This document shows positions 63,501 to 64,000 of a DNA stretch of 64,000 nucleotides, one piece after another (within the stretch, counting starts at the first letter, position 1; each line of letters opens with the position of its first letter). Below the pieces are notes generated by a model. The model did no database searches. It had not been told where the DNA came from and saw only the letters and a list, made by a program, of their open reading frames with translations. Origin of the DNA: Chrysomallon squamiferum (lineage: Eukaryota > Mollusca > Gastropoda > Neomphalida > Peltospiridae); assembly GCA_012295275.1 (NCBI GenBank), contig CM022679.1, positions 22,846,415 to 22,910,414 of the forward strand. Reading direction: 5' to 3'. A program made the position numbers and the translations under genes.

Positions 63501-64000
63501 GAATGAATAAAATTTTAATTTCTTGAACTATTGATTTCGAGAATATTTTTAAAATAATTATTTACATTCTAGAATATTAAAACTGCAAGGTGGCAGAATT
63601 GAAGAATGGGCAACAGATCATGATAAATTCTTACTGGTGCAAAAGTCTAGACATTTCATTATAAATATTTTAATAAAATGTTGTGATATACTTCCAAAGA
63701 TTTGTGTGTATGTGTGTGTGTGTGTGAGATAAGAAAAAATATAAAATTGTTACGTAATTAATGAATGCAATAAATATAACTTAGCACCAAATACAGCAAA
63801 GATACCTTCATAGAAAACATACTTTATTTACTGTTCAATCATTAAAAACTTAAAAACAACAACAAAAAGCAATTTAAAAAAAAGCAAAAAAACAAATAAC
63901 CGCCACAATTATATTGCAAATGTTACTGGAAACTGATTATCTAAAATACTAATATACATGTATATATTCAAAATATAAGTTATCAATAAGACTGATCAAT
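60514..64000. other. 3' flank, nothing recognised
   Basis: AT-rich sequence without recognisable exons on either strand. Short T runs lie at 62761-62766 and 63250-63269, and (TG)n at 63706-63727. Short open frames have no residue pattern I know. AATAAA hexamers are frequent, as expected from composition. Confidence 0.55.

Overview
This is an AT-rich, intron-rich animal nuclear DNA window with GT-AG introns and dense microsatellites ((AC)n, (AG)n, (TAA)n, poly-T). There is no prokaryotic gene organisation, CRISPR array, tRNA or rRNA that I can support. An expanded set of genes with a P2X7-type intracellular (ballast) domain, next to ordinary metazoan housekeeping genes, fits an invertebrate, most likely a lophotrochozoan such as a mollusc. 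That placement is inference only.

Layout, all recognised genes on the + strand. (1) 6364-18698: ten coding exons of an ethanolamine-phosphate phospho-lyase (ETNPPL/AGXT2L1) gene, a PLP enzyme. Only the short N-terminal exon is missing, probably left of the window. One intron uses a GC-AG pair and one contains a satellite built from the gene's own 5' splice site. (2) 18.7-25.6 kb: intergenic, with degenerate repeat and transposon-like pieces. (3) 25.8-51.3 kb: a tandem array of five related small genes plus a stray last exon. Each full gene has a start exon coding only two residues and part of a third, one or more small CxxC exons, a linker exon with a conserved HSKN core, a Cys-rich exon and a terminal exon. 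The last two together make a P2X7-like ballast domain with no channel part. Units 4 and 5 can be read as intact proteins, units 1 and 2 are damaged, and unit 3 is a pseudogene. Unit types alternate, and units 2+3 look like a duplicate of units 4+5. (4) 51.3-57.0 kb: intergenic with a CpG-richer promoter-like patch near 53.8 kb. (5) 57100-60260: a complete six-exon TMEM220 gene coding 188 residues. (6) 60.3-64 kb: AT-rich 3' flank with nothing recognised.

ETNPPL and TMEM220 look like conserved single genes with no functional link to the array. The most interesting part is the array: channel-less P2X7 ballast proteins assembled from frame-neutral exons, with intronic minisatellites carrying splice-site-like motifs. 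All splice sites and translations were worked out by eye from the sequence; no alignment or database search was run.
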